In this document: positions 48,150-55,743 of the stretch, one piece after another
Layout: every line of letters starts with the position of its first letter
How positions within the stretch are numbered: the stretch's first letter is position 1
Assembly: GCF_008180445.1 (NCBI RefSeq)
Contig: NZ_VTER01000007.1
Span: 372,001 to 436,000 of the forward strand
Source of the DNA: Bacillus_AB infantis_B
Lineage (GTDB): Bacteria > Bacillota > Bacilli > Bacillales > Cytobacillaceae
Length of the DNA stretch: 64,000 bases
Direction of reading: 5' to 3'
Program-made: the position numbers and the translations under genes
The notes under the pieces: generated by a model
Databases searched by the model: none
The model's input: only the letters and a program-made list of their open reading frames with translations
Told to the model about the DNA's origin: nothing

Positions 48150-49457
48150 TTGGAAAAAATCATCGTCCGCGGCGGAAAAAGGCTAAGCGGTACTGTTAAA
48201 GTAGAAGGAGCAAAAAATGCTGTCTTGCCTGTTATCGCCGCTACACTGTTAGCAAGTGATGGAAAAAGCGTAATTCGTGATGTGCCGACTCTCTCCGATG
48301 TATATACCATCAATGAAGTGTTACGCTATTTAAACGCCGAAGTGGAGTTTAAAAATAACGAAGTCATCGTGGATGCATCAAGAGAGCTTAAGGTTGAGGC
48401 ACCGTTTGAATATGTTCGCAAAATGCGCGCATCTGTACTCGTAATGGGATCATTGCTCGCGCGCAACGGCCGTGCCCGTGTCGCACTGCCAGGAGGCTGT
48501 GCCATCGGATCACGTCCGATCGACCAGCACCTGAAAGGCTTTGAAGCCATGGGTGCTAAGGTAAAAGTAGGAAATGGCTTCATTGAAGCGGAAGTAGAAG
48601 ACCGCCTGCAAGGAGCAAAAATATATCTGGACTTCCCGAGCGTCGGGGCAACTGAAAACATCATGATGGCTGCAACCCTTGCAAAGGGCACAACCATCAT
48701 CGAGAATGTTGCCAAAGAGCCTGAGATTGTCGACCTCGCTAACTTCCTCAATAAAATGGGGGCAAAAGTAAAAGGCGCAGGCACAGGTACAATCAAAATC
48801 GAAGGCGTAGACATGCTTTTCGGAGCAGTCCATAACATCATCCCTGACCGCATCGAGGCAGGAACCTTCATGGTAGCAGCTGCTATCACAGGCGGAGACG
48901 TGCTGGTACAGAATGCTGTTCCGGAACATATGACATCCCTGATCGCCAAAATGGAAGAAATGGGTGTTACTTTCATCGAGGAAGGCGAAGGAGTCCGTGT
49001 CATCGGCCCTGATAAGCTGAAGGCTGTTGATATCAAGACCATGCCTCACCCAGGCTTCCCGACTGACATGCAGTCCCAGATGATGGCCCTCTTGCTTCGT
49101 GCAAAAGGAACCAGCATGATCACTGAAACGGTATTCGAAAACCGCTTCATGCATGTAGAGGAATTCCGCAGGATGAATGCAGAAGTAAAGATTGAAGGCC
49201 GTTCCGTTGTTATGAATGGACCATCCAATCTGCAGGGAGCAGAAGTTGCGGCAACCGATCTTCGCGCAGCAGCAGCCCTGATCCTGACTGGCCTGGTCGC
49301 TGACGGCGTTACCCGCGTAACAGAGCTAAAGCACCTTGACCGCGGTTATGTCGGCTTCCACAACAAACTGGCAGCCCTTGGCGCTGACATCGAACGCATC
49401 ACAGAAGTGGAAGAAACAATTACTGAAGAAACTTACGTATCCGATATGAATGCTTGA
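48150..49457 (+). CDS. murAA: UDP-N-acetylglucosamine 1-carboxyvinyltransferase, main paralogue
   Basis: This enzyme catalyses the first committed step of peptidoglycan synthesis, as murAB at 1590 does. The 435-residue protein carries VEGAKNAVLPVIAATLLAS and the catalytic loop ALPGGCAIGSRPIDQH with Cys117. It starts at TTG 48150, seven bases after GGAGGGGA. Placement before spoIID matches B. subtilis murAA, the essential copy there whose protein level is controlled by ClpCP proteolysis. A 16-bp-stem terminator ends the gene. Confidence 0.96.
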   Translation: MEKIIVRGGKRLSGTVKVEGAKNAVLPVIAATLLASDGKSVIRDVPTLSDVYTINEVLRYLNAEVEFKNNEVIVDASRELKVEAPFEYVRKMRASVLVMGSLLARNGRARVALPGGCAIGSRPIDQHLKGFEAMGAKVKVGNGFIEAEVEDRLQGAKIYLDFPSVGATENIMMAATLAKGTTIIENVAKEPEIVDLANFLNKMGAKVKGAGTGTIKIEGVDMLFGAVHNIIPDRIEAGTFMVAAAITGGDVLVQNAVPEHMTSLIAKMEEMGVTFIEEGEGVRVIGPDKLKAVDIKTMPHPGFPTDMQSQMMALLLRAKGTSMITETVFENRFMHVEEFRRMNAEVKIEGRSVVMNGPSNLQGAEVAATDLRAAAALILTGLVADGVTRVTELKHLDRGYVGFHNKLAALGADIERITEVEETITEETYVSDMNA

Positions 49458-49480
49458 TTGCATTCCGGATGATGTTCAAT

Positions 49481-49536
49481 AAAACCGTAGAACCTTGTTG
49501 TCTGATATCCGACGATAAGGTTCTGCGGTTTTTTGA
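49481..49536 (+). terminator. Terminator after murAA
   Basis: The 16-bp stem (49481-49496 with 49517-49532, one G-U; arms AAAACCGTAGAACCTT and AAGGTTCTGCGGTTTT) is followed by TTGATTTT. Confidence 0.92.
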
Positions 49537-49642
49537 TTTTATGCTGACGGCTTGGGTTTACGACTGAATCTGAAGAATGTAATCAATTCTTAATACCTTC
49601 CTGGCCTCAACGCAAGACCCTTCTCCCATCTGATGATTCTTG

Positions 49643-49671
49643 TCATAAAAGCTTGTCCCGGACCATATGAA
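49643..49671 (+). promoter_or_regulatory. SigE-type promoter candidate for spoIID
   Basis: TCATAAA (49643-49649), 14-base spacer, CATATGAA (49664-49671), resembling the SigE pattern (-35 ATA-core, -10 CATACAAT). SigE control of spoIID is established in B. subtilis. Confidence 0.5.
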
Positions 49672-49727
49672 TGAATGGAGATGGCCATTTGGTTATTTGA
49701 CAATCATTCGATATGGAGGCATAATTC

Positions 49728-50756
49728 ATGATTAAATTCAAACCGATCCTACTACTATCTGCCCTACTGCTCGTAACAACCCTGATGATCCCTACACTGC
49801 TCGTCCTCCCATTCAAGGATGCGAAAGTCAGCGGCAAGCTGGGCGAAGAGCTTCAGCAGCAGGAAAAGCCGCCGGCAGCTGCCAAGCCTGCCGGACCGGC
49901 AATTGACGTGTCTGTATACCGCACAATGGCCAAAAAAGTAGAAACGCTTCCTCTTGAGGATTATGTAGTCGGGGTAGTCGCATCAGAAATGCCTGCCGAC
50001 TTTGAAAAAGAAGCCCTGAAGGCACAGGCATTGACAGCCAGGACCTATATTGTCAGGCAAATGATGGGCAAGGTGACAGAAGGGCTGCCGGATGGAGCCA
50101 TCGTTACCGACACGGAGAACCATCAGGTCTATAAAAATGAAGCTGAGCTGAAAAAGCTCTGGAAGGAAAATTACAGCTGGAAGATTAAAAATATCAGAGA
50201 GGCCGTGAATGAAACGAGCGGACAGATCCTGACATATGAAGGCAAACCGATTGAAGCCCAATTCTTCTCCACAGCAAACGGGTATACCGAAAGCTCGGAA
50301 GAAGTGTGGTCCAATGCCATGCCATATTTGAAAAGTGTGGAAAGCCCATGGGATGTAGGTACACCTAAGTACCAGGCACAGAAAGAGATTACAGTAGCAG
50401 AATTCGAAGCAAAGCTCGGCGTAAAGCTTCCTGCTGACAATACGATCGGGACCGTTATTGAAAGGACGGCCGGAAAGAGGGTCGGCAAGGTGGATATTAA
50501 CGGCAAGGTACTGGAAGGCACGACGATACGCACAGATCTCGGGCTGAGGTCCACCGACTTCACGTGGGAGCGCAAGGGCAATAATATTGTCATCACCACA
50601 AAAGGATTCGGCCATGGTGTCGGGATGAGCCAATACGGGGCAAACGGGATGGCAGCGGAAGGAAAAACCTTCAAGGATATCGTCACATACTATTATAAAG
50701 GCGTCGAAATTGCCTCGGCCGATCAGGCATTGACGAAAATAACCGCACAAAAATAG
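49728..50756 (+). CDS. spoIID: Stage II sporulation protein D (peptidoglycan lytic transglycosylase)
   Basis: SpoIID cleaves glycan strands during engulfment, working with SpoIIM and SpoIIP in the mother-cell membrane. The 342-residue protein has an N-terminal membrane anchor (about 7-29) and the SpoIID domain. Typical motifs are LPLEDYVVGVVASEMPADFEKEALKAQALTARTY with the catalytic Glu in ASEMP, TANGYTESSEEVW, and the C-terminal GFGHGVGMSQYGANGMA. A GGAGG Shine-Dalgarno precedes ATG 49728. The terminator stem begins within its last codons and is shared with the convergent VanZ gene. Confidence 0.96.
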   Translation: MIKFKPILLLSALLLVTTLMIPTLLVLPFKDAKVSGKLGEELQQQEKPPAAAKPAGPAIDVSVYRTMAKKVETLPLEDYVVGVVASEMPADFEKEALKAQALTARTYIVRQMMGKVTEGLPDGAIVTDTENHQVYKNEAELKKLWKENYSWKIKNIREAVNETSGQILTYEGKPIEAQFFSTANGYTESSEEVWSNAMPYLKSVESPWDVGTPKYQAQKEITVAEFEAKLGVKLPADNTIGTVIERTAGKRVGKVDINGKVLEGTTIRTDLGLRSTDFTWERKGNNIVITTKGFGHGVGMSQYGANGMAAEGKTFKDIVTYYYKGVEIASADQALTKITAQK

Positions 50757-50788
50757 GAATGGGGCCATGAGCCCATTCCTATTTTTTT
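50751..50788. terminator. Bidirectional terminator between spoIID and the VanZ-like gene
   Basis: The perfect 13-bp stem AAATAGGAATGGG/CCCATTCCTATTT is flanked by T-runs on the + side and A-runs that read as T on the - side. Confidence 0.88.
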
Positions 50789-51198
50789 ATATTCTCTATT
50801 CTTTTTAAAAAGCTGGCAAGCAGCTTGAATCGCCCACCGAACCTGGCCTGATAGACAAAATAATAAGCCACAGCCACGCCAATCCAGTCCTTGGCTACAT
50901 CGATCAGCGAAGAAGAGCGTGCCGGTATGAAGGATTGATGGATTTCGTCTGTCACGCCGTACAGGGCAGCAATGACGGCGAGGATGATATTTAGCTTTTT
51001 AGTAAAACGGCCACCGGTCAAAAAGGCCAGCACCAAAAGGATATAAAGGATGGCAAACTCTATCAGATGCATAGATTCCTTCAGGAAGCTGTCGACCTTT
51101 GAATCAGGCAGGGCAACGACAGCATCAGCCGGCATGCTTGATAAAAACCAGATCAATCCCATATATAAGAGAGGCAAAATTCGTATGATCCACTTCAT
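50779..51198 (-). CDS. VanZ-like membrane protein (YwnJ type)
   Basis: This 139-residue protein has four predicted helices and the VanZ-family motifs LIWFLSSMP near residue 15 and ALYGVTDEIHQSFIPARSSSLIDVAKDWIGV. VanZ itself lowers teicoplanin sensitivity, but most chromosomal homologues have no known function. B. subtilis ywnJ, of the same family, also sits next to spoIIQ. The Shine-Dalgarno AAGGAG lies upstream on the - strand. Confidence 0.85.
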   Translation of the reverse strand: MKWIIRILPLLYMGLIWFLSSMPADAVVALPDSKVDSFLKESMHLIEFAILYILLVLAFLTGGRFTKKLNIILAVIAALYGVTDEIHQSFIPARSSSLIDVAKDWIGVAVAYYFVYQARFGGRFKLLASFLKRIENIKK

Positions 51199-51263
51199 TA
51201 TTTTTCTCCTTAGAATTATTTTGATGTTTTATGCATAAAGCGGAAAGCTTTGTCGAAAAATAA

Positions 51264-51293
51264 GCATTAAAAAATTTTTTTCCGGTATGTATA
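51264..51293 (+). promoter_or_regulatory. SigF-type promoter candidate for spoIIQ
   Basis: GCATTA (51264-51269), 14-base spacer, GGTATGTATA (51284-51293), loosely matching the SigF pattern GYWTA-N15-GGNNANANT. spoIIQ is SigF-controlled in B. subtilis. Confidence 0.35.
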
Positions 51294-51337
51294 TAAAACC
51301 CTCAATCTGTTCAGAATGATTGCTGAGGTGATGATAA

Positions 51338-52300
51338 ATGAGAGAGGAAGAAAAGCAACGATCTTCTCAAGATTCAGGTTTCAAGCGCTTTATGAAAAAA
51401 AGGTGGGCATTCCCGGCTATCTATCTGGCGAGCGCAGCAATCATTCTAACCGCGGTTCTTTGGTATCAAAACTCGAACAGTGCGACAGATGAGTATGATT
51501 ACAGCGATACTGATGTTGCCGAGAAGAAATACGATGAGCCATCAGTAGAAGTAACCCGCTCAATGGAAAACTTCGTAATGCCGGTAGCCGACCAGGATTC
51601 AGTCGAAATCCAAAAGCAGTTCTATGATTACACAGGCAAGAAAGAAGAACAGGAAGCAGCATTGGTTTTCTACAATAACACGTACCATCCAAACACTGGA
51701 ATTGATATCGCCCAAAAAGATGGCGAATCCTTCGAAGTGAAAGCAGCCCTTAGCGGAACTGTTACAAGAGTGGATGAAGATGCGCTGTTAGGAAATGTCA
51801 TCGAAATCGAGCATGACAAAGGTATTGTAACACAATATCAATCTGTTACAGATGTAAGTGTAAAACAAGGCGACCAGGTTGAACAAGGACAAGCTCTTGC
51901 AAAAGCCGGCCAAAGCCTATTTAACGAAGAAGCAGGCGTCCATGTACACTTTGAAATCCGCAAGGACAATGTACCTGTCAACCCGCTTGACTACTTCAAT
52001 AAGCCATTAAGCGCGCTTCAGGAAGCAGCACCGACTGACAACACAGGTGCAGCCGACGACAGCGGTGCCGCTGAAGAAAATGACAGCGATGCAGCAGCTG
52101 AAGGTGAAGAAGCCGACGATGCAGCTGGAACAGAAGAACCAGCAGATGAGAAAAAAGCCGCTGAAGACGATAAAGCAGCAGAAGATAAAGAAGACAAAAA
52201 TGCAGGCGATAAAGAAGATCAGGACAAAAACAATTCCGGAGATCAGGAAGAAGAGTCCACAGATTCATCTGACGCCAGCCTGAACAGCGAAAACGCGTAA
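51338..52300 (+). CDS. spoIIQ: Stage II sporulation protein Q
   Basis: SpoIIQ is the forespore membrane protein that pairs with SpoIIIAH across the intermembrane space to form the engulfment and feeding channel. The 320-residue protein has one membrane span (about 24-43) and a LytM/M23 domain (about 95-222, YNNTYHPNTGIDIAQ ... GVHVHFEIRK). A ~95-residue acidic low-complexity tail rich in Asp, Glu, Ala and Lys follows. The HxH pair (His202, His204) and Asp123 are kept, but the HxGxD ligand His is Asn119. This suggests a degenerate, non-catalytic site, although His117 is nearby. ATG 51338 follows GAGGTGAT. Confidence 0.94.
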   Translation: MREEEKQRSSQDSGFKRFMKKRWAFPAIYLASAAIILTAVLWYQNSNSATDEYDYSDTDVAEKKYDEPSVEVTRSMENFVMPVADQDSVEIQKQFYDYTGKKEEQEAALVFYNNTYHPNTGIDIAQKDGESFEVKAALSGTVTRVDEDALLGNVIEIEHDKGIVTQYQSVTDVSVKQGDQVEQGQALAKAGQSLFNEEAGVHVHFEIRKDNVPVNPLDYFNKPLSALQEAAPTDNTGAADDSGAAEENDSDAAAEGEEADDAAGTEEPADEKKAAEDDKAAEDKEDKNAGDKEDQDKNNSGDQEEESTDSSDASLNSENA

Positions 52301-52310
52301 TAAGAATGGA

Positions 52311-52342
52311 AAAGCCCGCCGTGATGATGGCGGGTTTTTTCG
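52311..52342 (+). terminator. Terminator after spoIIQ
   Basis: The stem AAAGCCCGCC/GGCGGGTTTT (one G-U) with an 8-nt loop is followed by TT. Confidence 0.9.
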
Positions 52343-52413
52343 TTGTGGGTGGGATGCTGGTTTTTAGGCAGGGGTGGCTGCTCGGTCGATGGGGCTGGCT
52401 ACTCTCTGAGGCT

Positions 52414-52513
52414 AGTTGCTAATATATCCGGAAAGTTGCTAATAAAAAGGAAAAGTTGCTAATATACGGAAAAAGTTGCTAATAAACTCAAAAAGTTGCT
52501 AATAAACGAAATC
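52414..52513. repeat. Tandem array, five copies at an exact 20-bp period
   Basis: AGTTGCTAATA occurs at 52414, 52434, 52454, 52474 and 52494, with variable A/T-rich sequence between (for example TATCCGGAA, AAAAGGAAA). It lies in the spoIIQ-ggt gap, beyond the spoIIQ terminator. It is not coding and has no unique spacers. Confidence 0.92.
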
Positions 52514-52621
52514 TCCCGGCTCCTTCAATGGTCAATCACACTCAAAATACCCCCTCATTCATCTAAACACTGTACTCCCAAACCAAAACCATCCACAGGA
52601 TACTCACTCATTCACAATTTT

Positions 52622-52651
52622 TCGACATTTCCCCCTTTTCTCTGGTATAAT
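52622..52651 (+). promoter_or_regulatory. Sigma-A promoter for the ggt-like gene
   Basis: TCGACA (52622-52627), 18-base spacer, TATAAT (52646-52651). The expected transcript start is near 52658. Confidence 0.6.
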
Positions 52652-52680
52652 ATTTCGCAAGGCGAAGGTTTTGCCTAGCT

Positions 52681-52693
52681 GGTGCCTGGCACC
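52681..52693. repeat. GGTGCC-T-GGCACC palindrome in the ggt leader
   Basis: A perfect 6-bp-arm palindrome lies about 25 bases after the predicted transcript start and 8 bases before the Shine-Dalgarno. It shares its core with the elements at 7375-7453 and 13047-13103. It could be an operator or a truncated repeat. Confidence 0.5.
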
Positions 52694-52715
52694 GTCAATA
52701 GAGGGGGAAAAGAAT

Positions 52716-54323
52716 TTGTCTTCAAATCTTACATATCCATATCAGTCACAGCGGATGGCTTCAATTGCGAGGAACGGGATGGTTGCGACTTCCCAGCCCC
52801 TTGCTGCCCAGGCTGGGCTCGACATAATGAAAAAAGGCGGAAATGCCATTGATGCGGCAATTGCGACTGCTGCCTGCCTGACGGTCGTAGAGCCGACTTC
52901 AAATGGGATCGGCGGCGATGCATTTGCACTCGTATGGACGAATGAGTCACTGTACGGCTTGAACGGAAGCGGACCGTCCCCGCAAAGCATCAGTATTGAG
53001 AAGGTTAAGGAAAAGGGTCATGAAACCATGCCATCGCATGGCTGGGTGCCTGTCACGGTTCCTGGTGCTCCTTCTGCATGGGCAGAGCTGTCCAAGCGGT
53101 TTGGCCGCCTTCCATTGAAAGAGGTGCTCCAGCCGGCCATCGACTATGCGCGCCATGGCTATCCTGTCTCCCCGATTCTCGGGAAATATTGGGCAGGAGC
53201 ACATAAGGTTTATAAAAAGCGCTTTACCGGCCCTGAATATGAAGAATGGTTCAAGGTGTTCGCGCCGAATGGCAAGGCTCCGGAAATCGGTGAAATGTGG
53301 AAGTCTGAGGATCACGCAAGAACGCTCGAAGCGATTGCGGAAACGAACGCTGAAAGCTTCTACCGCGGCGAACTCGCCGATAAGATTGCCAAGGCATCCG
53401 AAGAGGGCGGAGGCTTCCTTTCCAAAGAGGATCTGGAAGGCTATAAAGCTGAATGGGTGGATCCGATTTCCGTTAACTACCGCGGCTACGATATTTGGGA
53501 AATTCCGCCGAATGGCCAGGGGCTGGTAGCACTGATGGCCCTGAATATTTTAAAAGGCTATGAATTTACCCATCGTGAAGATGCGGAACAGCTCCATTTG
53601 CAGCTGGAAGCGATGAAGCATGCGTTCACAGACGGCAAAACGTATATTACCGACCCTGCCTTCATGAAGACGAAGGTGGAGGACATGCTTTCTGAAAGCT
53701 ATGCAGAAGCGTCCCGCAGGAAAATGACAGGCGAAGCGCGCCTCCCAGAGCCAGGCTCCCTGCCAAAGGGCGGCACAGTTTATCTGTCAACGGCCGATAG
53801 TGAAGGGAATATGGTTTCGTTTATCCAGAGCAATTATATGGGATTCGGCTCAGGTGTGGTGGTGCCAGGCACCGGAATCGGCCTGCAGAACCGGGGTCAT
53901 GATTTCTCCCTTGATCCGAACCACGAAAATGCCCTTGCACCTGGCAAGAAGACTTATCATACGATCATACCTGGTTTTATTACAAAAGGCAGTGACGCAG
54001 TGGGACCATTCGGCGTAATGGGCGGATACATGCAGCCGCAGGGCCATGTGCAGGTTGCCATGAACATGATCGACTTCAATCTGAATCCGCAGGCCGCTCT
54101 TGATGCACCGCGCTGGCAGTGGATTGAAGGCAATAAAATAGAGGTTGAATATACAATGCCAAACCACCTTGTGGAGCAGCTTGCCGCCAAAGGGCATGAA
54201 ATCAAGGTGGCCCACGATTTAGGCGGTTTTGGGCGCGGGCAGGTCATCACCCGCAACCCGGAAACAGGCGTGCTTACAGGCGGAACAGAGCCGCGCACAG
54301 ATGGAACGATTGCCAGCTGGTAA
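52716..54323 (+). CDS. Gamma-glutamyltranspeptidase family protein (YwrD-like), cytoplasmic
   Basis: This Ntn-hydrolase family enzyme cleaves gamma-glutamyl bonds after self-processing into two chains. The 535-residue protein has the N-terminal block GGNAIDAAIATAACLTVVEPTSNGIGGDAFALVW and the predicted processing site before Thr354 in LPKGGTVYLSTADSEGNMVSF. The Gly-Gly oxyanion pair lies in the small subunit. No signal peptide is seen, so it should stay in the cytoplasm like YwrD rather than secreted Ggt. The start is TTG 52716, eight bases after GAGGGGG. It is followed within 12 bases by pcp. Confidence 0.9.
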   Translation: MSSNLTYPYQSQRMASIARNGMVATSQPLAAQAGLDIMKKGGNAIDAAIATAACLTVVEPTSNGIGGDAFALVWTNESLYGLNGSGPSPQSISIEKVKEKGHETMPSHGWVPVTVPGAPSAWAELSKRFGRLPLKEVLQPAIDYARHGYPVSPILGKYWAGAHKVYKKRFTGPEYEEWFKVFAPNGKAPEIGEMWKSEDHARTLEAIAETNAESFYRGELADKIAKASEEGGGFLSKEDLEGYKAEWVDPISVNYRGYDIWEIPPNGQGLVALMALNILKGYEFTHREDAEQLHLQLEAMKHAFTDGKTYITDPAFMKTKVEDMLSESYAEASRRKMTGEARLPEPGSLPKGGTVYLSTADSEGNMVSFIQSNYMGFGSGVVVPGTGIGLQNRGHDFSLDPNHENALAPGKKTYHTIIPGFITKGSDAVGPFGVMGGYMQPQGHVQVAMNMIDFNLNPQAALDAPRWQWIEGNKIEVEYTMPNHLVEQLAAKGHEIKVAHDLGGFGRGQVITRNPETGVLTGGTEPRTDGTIASW

Positions 54324-54335
54324 AGGAGGAGCATA

Positions 54336-54938
54336 ATGAAGAAACTGCTTTTAACAGGCTTTGAGCCTTTTTTGGAATTTCCGATCAACCCGACGGAAAA
54401 GGTTGTTAAAGCCCTGAACGGGAAAAAAATTGGAGACTATGAAATTACAGGAGTCCTTCTTCCTGTCGACTTTAAAGAATCACCGGTTAAAATACTGGAA
54501 GCCTACCATGAGCACCAGCCGGATGCTGTCATCTCACTCGGGCTTGCGGGAGGCAGGAACAGCATCACACCAGAGCGGATCGCCATCAACTGCCGCGACG
54601 GCGAGCCTGACAACAGCGGAGCAAGATTGGAAGATTCGCCGATCGATGAAGAAGGGCCGGACGGCTATTTCTCCACTCTTCCAATCAGGAAGATGGTCAA
54701 CAGATTAAAAGAGAACGGTCTGCCGGCTGAAATCTCCAATACAGCAGGAACCTATTTGTGCAATAATGTCATGTACACCATCCTGCATGAAATAAAGAAG
54801 AGCGGGAGGGAGATTCCGGCCGGGTTCATCCACATCCCGGCCTCCCACCAGCTCGCCGCCAAAAGCAAACGCAGCCTGCCAAGCTGGTCTGACAGCGATT
54901 TGGAGGAAGCAGTGAAACTGATGATAGAGGCTTTGTAG
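54336..54938 (+). CDS. pcp: Pyrrolidone-carboxylate peptidase (pyroglutamyl peptidase I)
   Basis: Pcp removes N-terminal pyroglutamate from peptides. The 200-residue C15 cysteine peptidase has the N-terminus LLTGFEPF, and a triad of Glu80 in SITPERIAIN, Cys142 in NTAGTYLCNNVMY and His166 in FIHIPASHQ. AAAGGAGG precedes ATG 54336. It is in an operon with the gamma-glutamyltranspeptidase-like gene, suggesting joint turnover of gamma-glutamyl and pyroglutamyl peptides. Confidence 0.96.
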   Translation: MKKLLLTGFEPFLEFPINPTEKVVKALNGKKIGDYEITGVLLPVDFKESPVKILEAYHEHQPDAVISLGLAGGRNSITPERIAINCRDGEPDNSGARLEDSPIDEEGPDGYFSTLPIRKMVNRLKENGLPAEISNTAGTYLCNNVMYTILHEIKKSGREIPAGFIHIPASHQLAAKSKRSLPSWSDSDLEEAVKLMIEAL

Positions 54939-54966
54939 GGGACAGATTCTTGTCCCTTTTTTTATT
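54938..54966 (+). terminator. Terminator after pcp
   Basis: The stem GGGACA/TGTCCC (54939-54944 with 54951-54956) is followed by a run of T. Confidence 0.75.
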
Positions 54967-55090
54967 TTGAAAGACTAGCAAGAAAATTGTCTGTCAAATT
55001 ATCTTGACCCTGAGAGAGTTTCAAGTGATAATATAGTTAAAATTTTCATAAAATTTAGTCTTTTAATCCAACAGCAATGGGGGGATCTAC

Positions 55091-55273
55091 TTGCCGACTC
55101 TTATGATTGTGCTGCTATTGACAGCATTCTGCCTCTTTCTGGCATTGCGCCAGAAGAAAACTATCTTCCTTGCGATTCCTTTTCTGGGGATATTCGTTTA
55201 CTTCCTCGTACAAATCATCCTGGTCCCTGCGCCTTTTCTGGATACCATCAAGTTTATTTTCAGCCTCAGCTGA
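55091..55273 (+). CDS. Small two-helix membrane protein
   Basis: I do not recognise this 60-residue protein. It is almost entirely two hydrophobic helices (about 3-20 and 24-46) separated by LRQKKT, ending ILVPAPFLDTIKFIFSLS. It starts at TTG 55091, six bases after GGGGGGAT, a good Shine-Dalgarno. It precedes the symporter small subunit by 128 bases, and a GC-rich stretch without a clean hairpin follows. It could be an accessory to the symporter or unrelated. Confidence 0.55.
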   Translation: MPTLMIVLLLTAFCLFLALRQKKTIFLAIPFLGIFVYFLVQIILVPAPFLDTIKFIFSLS

Positions 55274-55401
55274 TCCGGACCTGCCTCCCTTTATAGGGGC
55301 GGGCCGATTAGAATATAACTTTTTAATAAGGAGGGAATAGAGCCAGTAAATGAATACGCTTCCAAATGAGGGGAAATCCATTAATTGCGAGGTGCAAAGG
55401 T

Positions 55402-55704
55402 TTGAAAAAAATTGATAAGGCAACGGCAGACAGTTATTTTCGCCAAAAAACGAGAAACATGATCATCTATTTTGCTATCTGGTTCATCGTCTCCTACGGT
55501 GTCGTGCTATTTGCGGAGCCGCTCAGCGAAATAACGATCAACGGCTTCCCGTTCCATTATTTCATGGGTGCACAGGGAGCGGTCATCACGTTTATCATTC
55601 TACTATTCGTGAATGCCAAACTAAGTGATTCGATTGACCGCAAATATGGGATTGATGAGGATAAAAACGAACAGATCAGCTCAGGGAAGGTGCTGGACCA
55701 CTAA
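55402..55704 (+). CDS. DUF4212 protein, putative sodium:solute symporter small subunit
   Basis: This 100-residue protein with two membrane helices (about 20-42 and 54-78) matches the DUF4212 / putative symporter small-subunit family. Its features are KKIDKATADSYFRQKTRN, LFAEPLSEITINGFPFHYFMGAQGAV and NAKLSDSIDRKYGID. Members are found just upstream of a VC_2705-type SSS transporter, as here (39-base gap). The start is TTG 55402, seven bases after AGGTG; an upstream ATG would add 12 residues without support. Confidence 0.88.
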   Translation: MKKIDKATADSYFRQKTRNMIIYFAIWFIVSYGVVLFAEPLSEITINGFPFHYFMGAQGAVITFIILLFVNAKLSDSIDRKYGIDEDKNEQISSGKVLDH

Positions 55705-55743
55705 AATGCTTTTGTGTAGATAGAAACCTTTAAGGGGGATTAC

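Noticed and set aside
53853..53870. GGTGCCAGGCACC sequence inside the ggt-like gene
   Set aside because: It lies in codons for a conserved Val-Pro-Gly-Thr-Gly stretch, so it is coding coincidence rather than another copy of the dispersed element.
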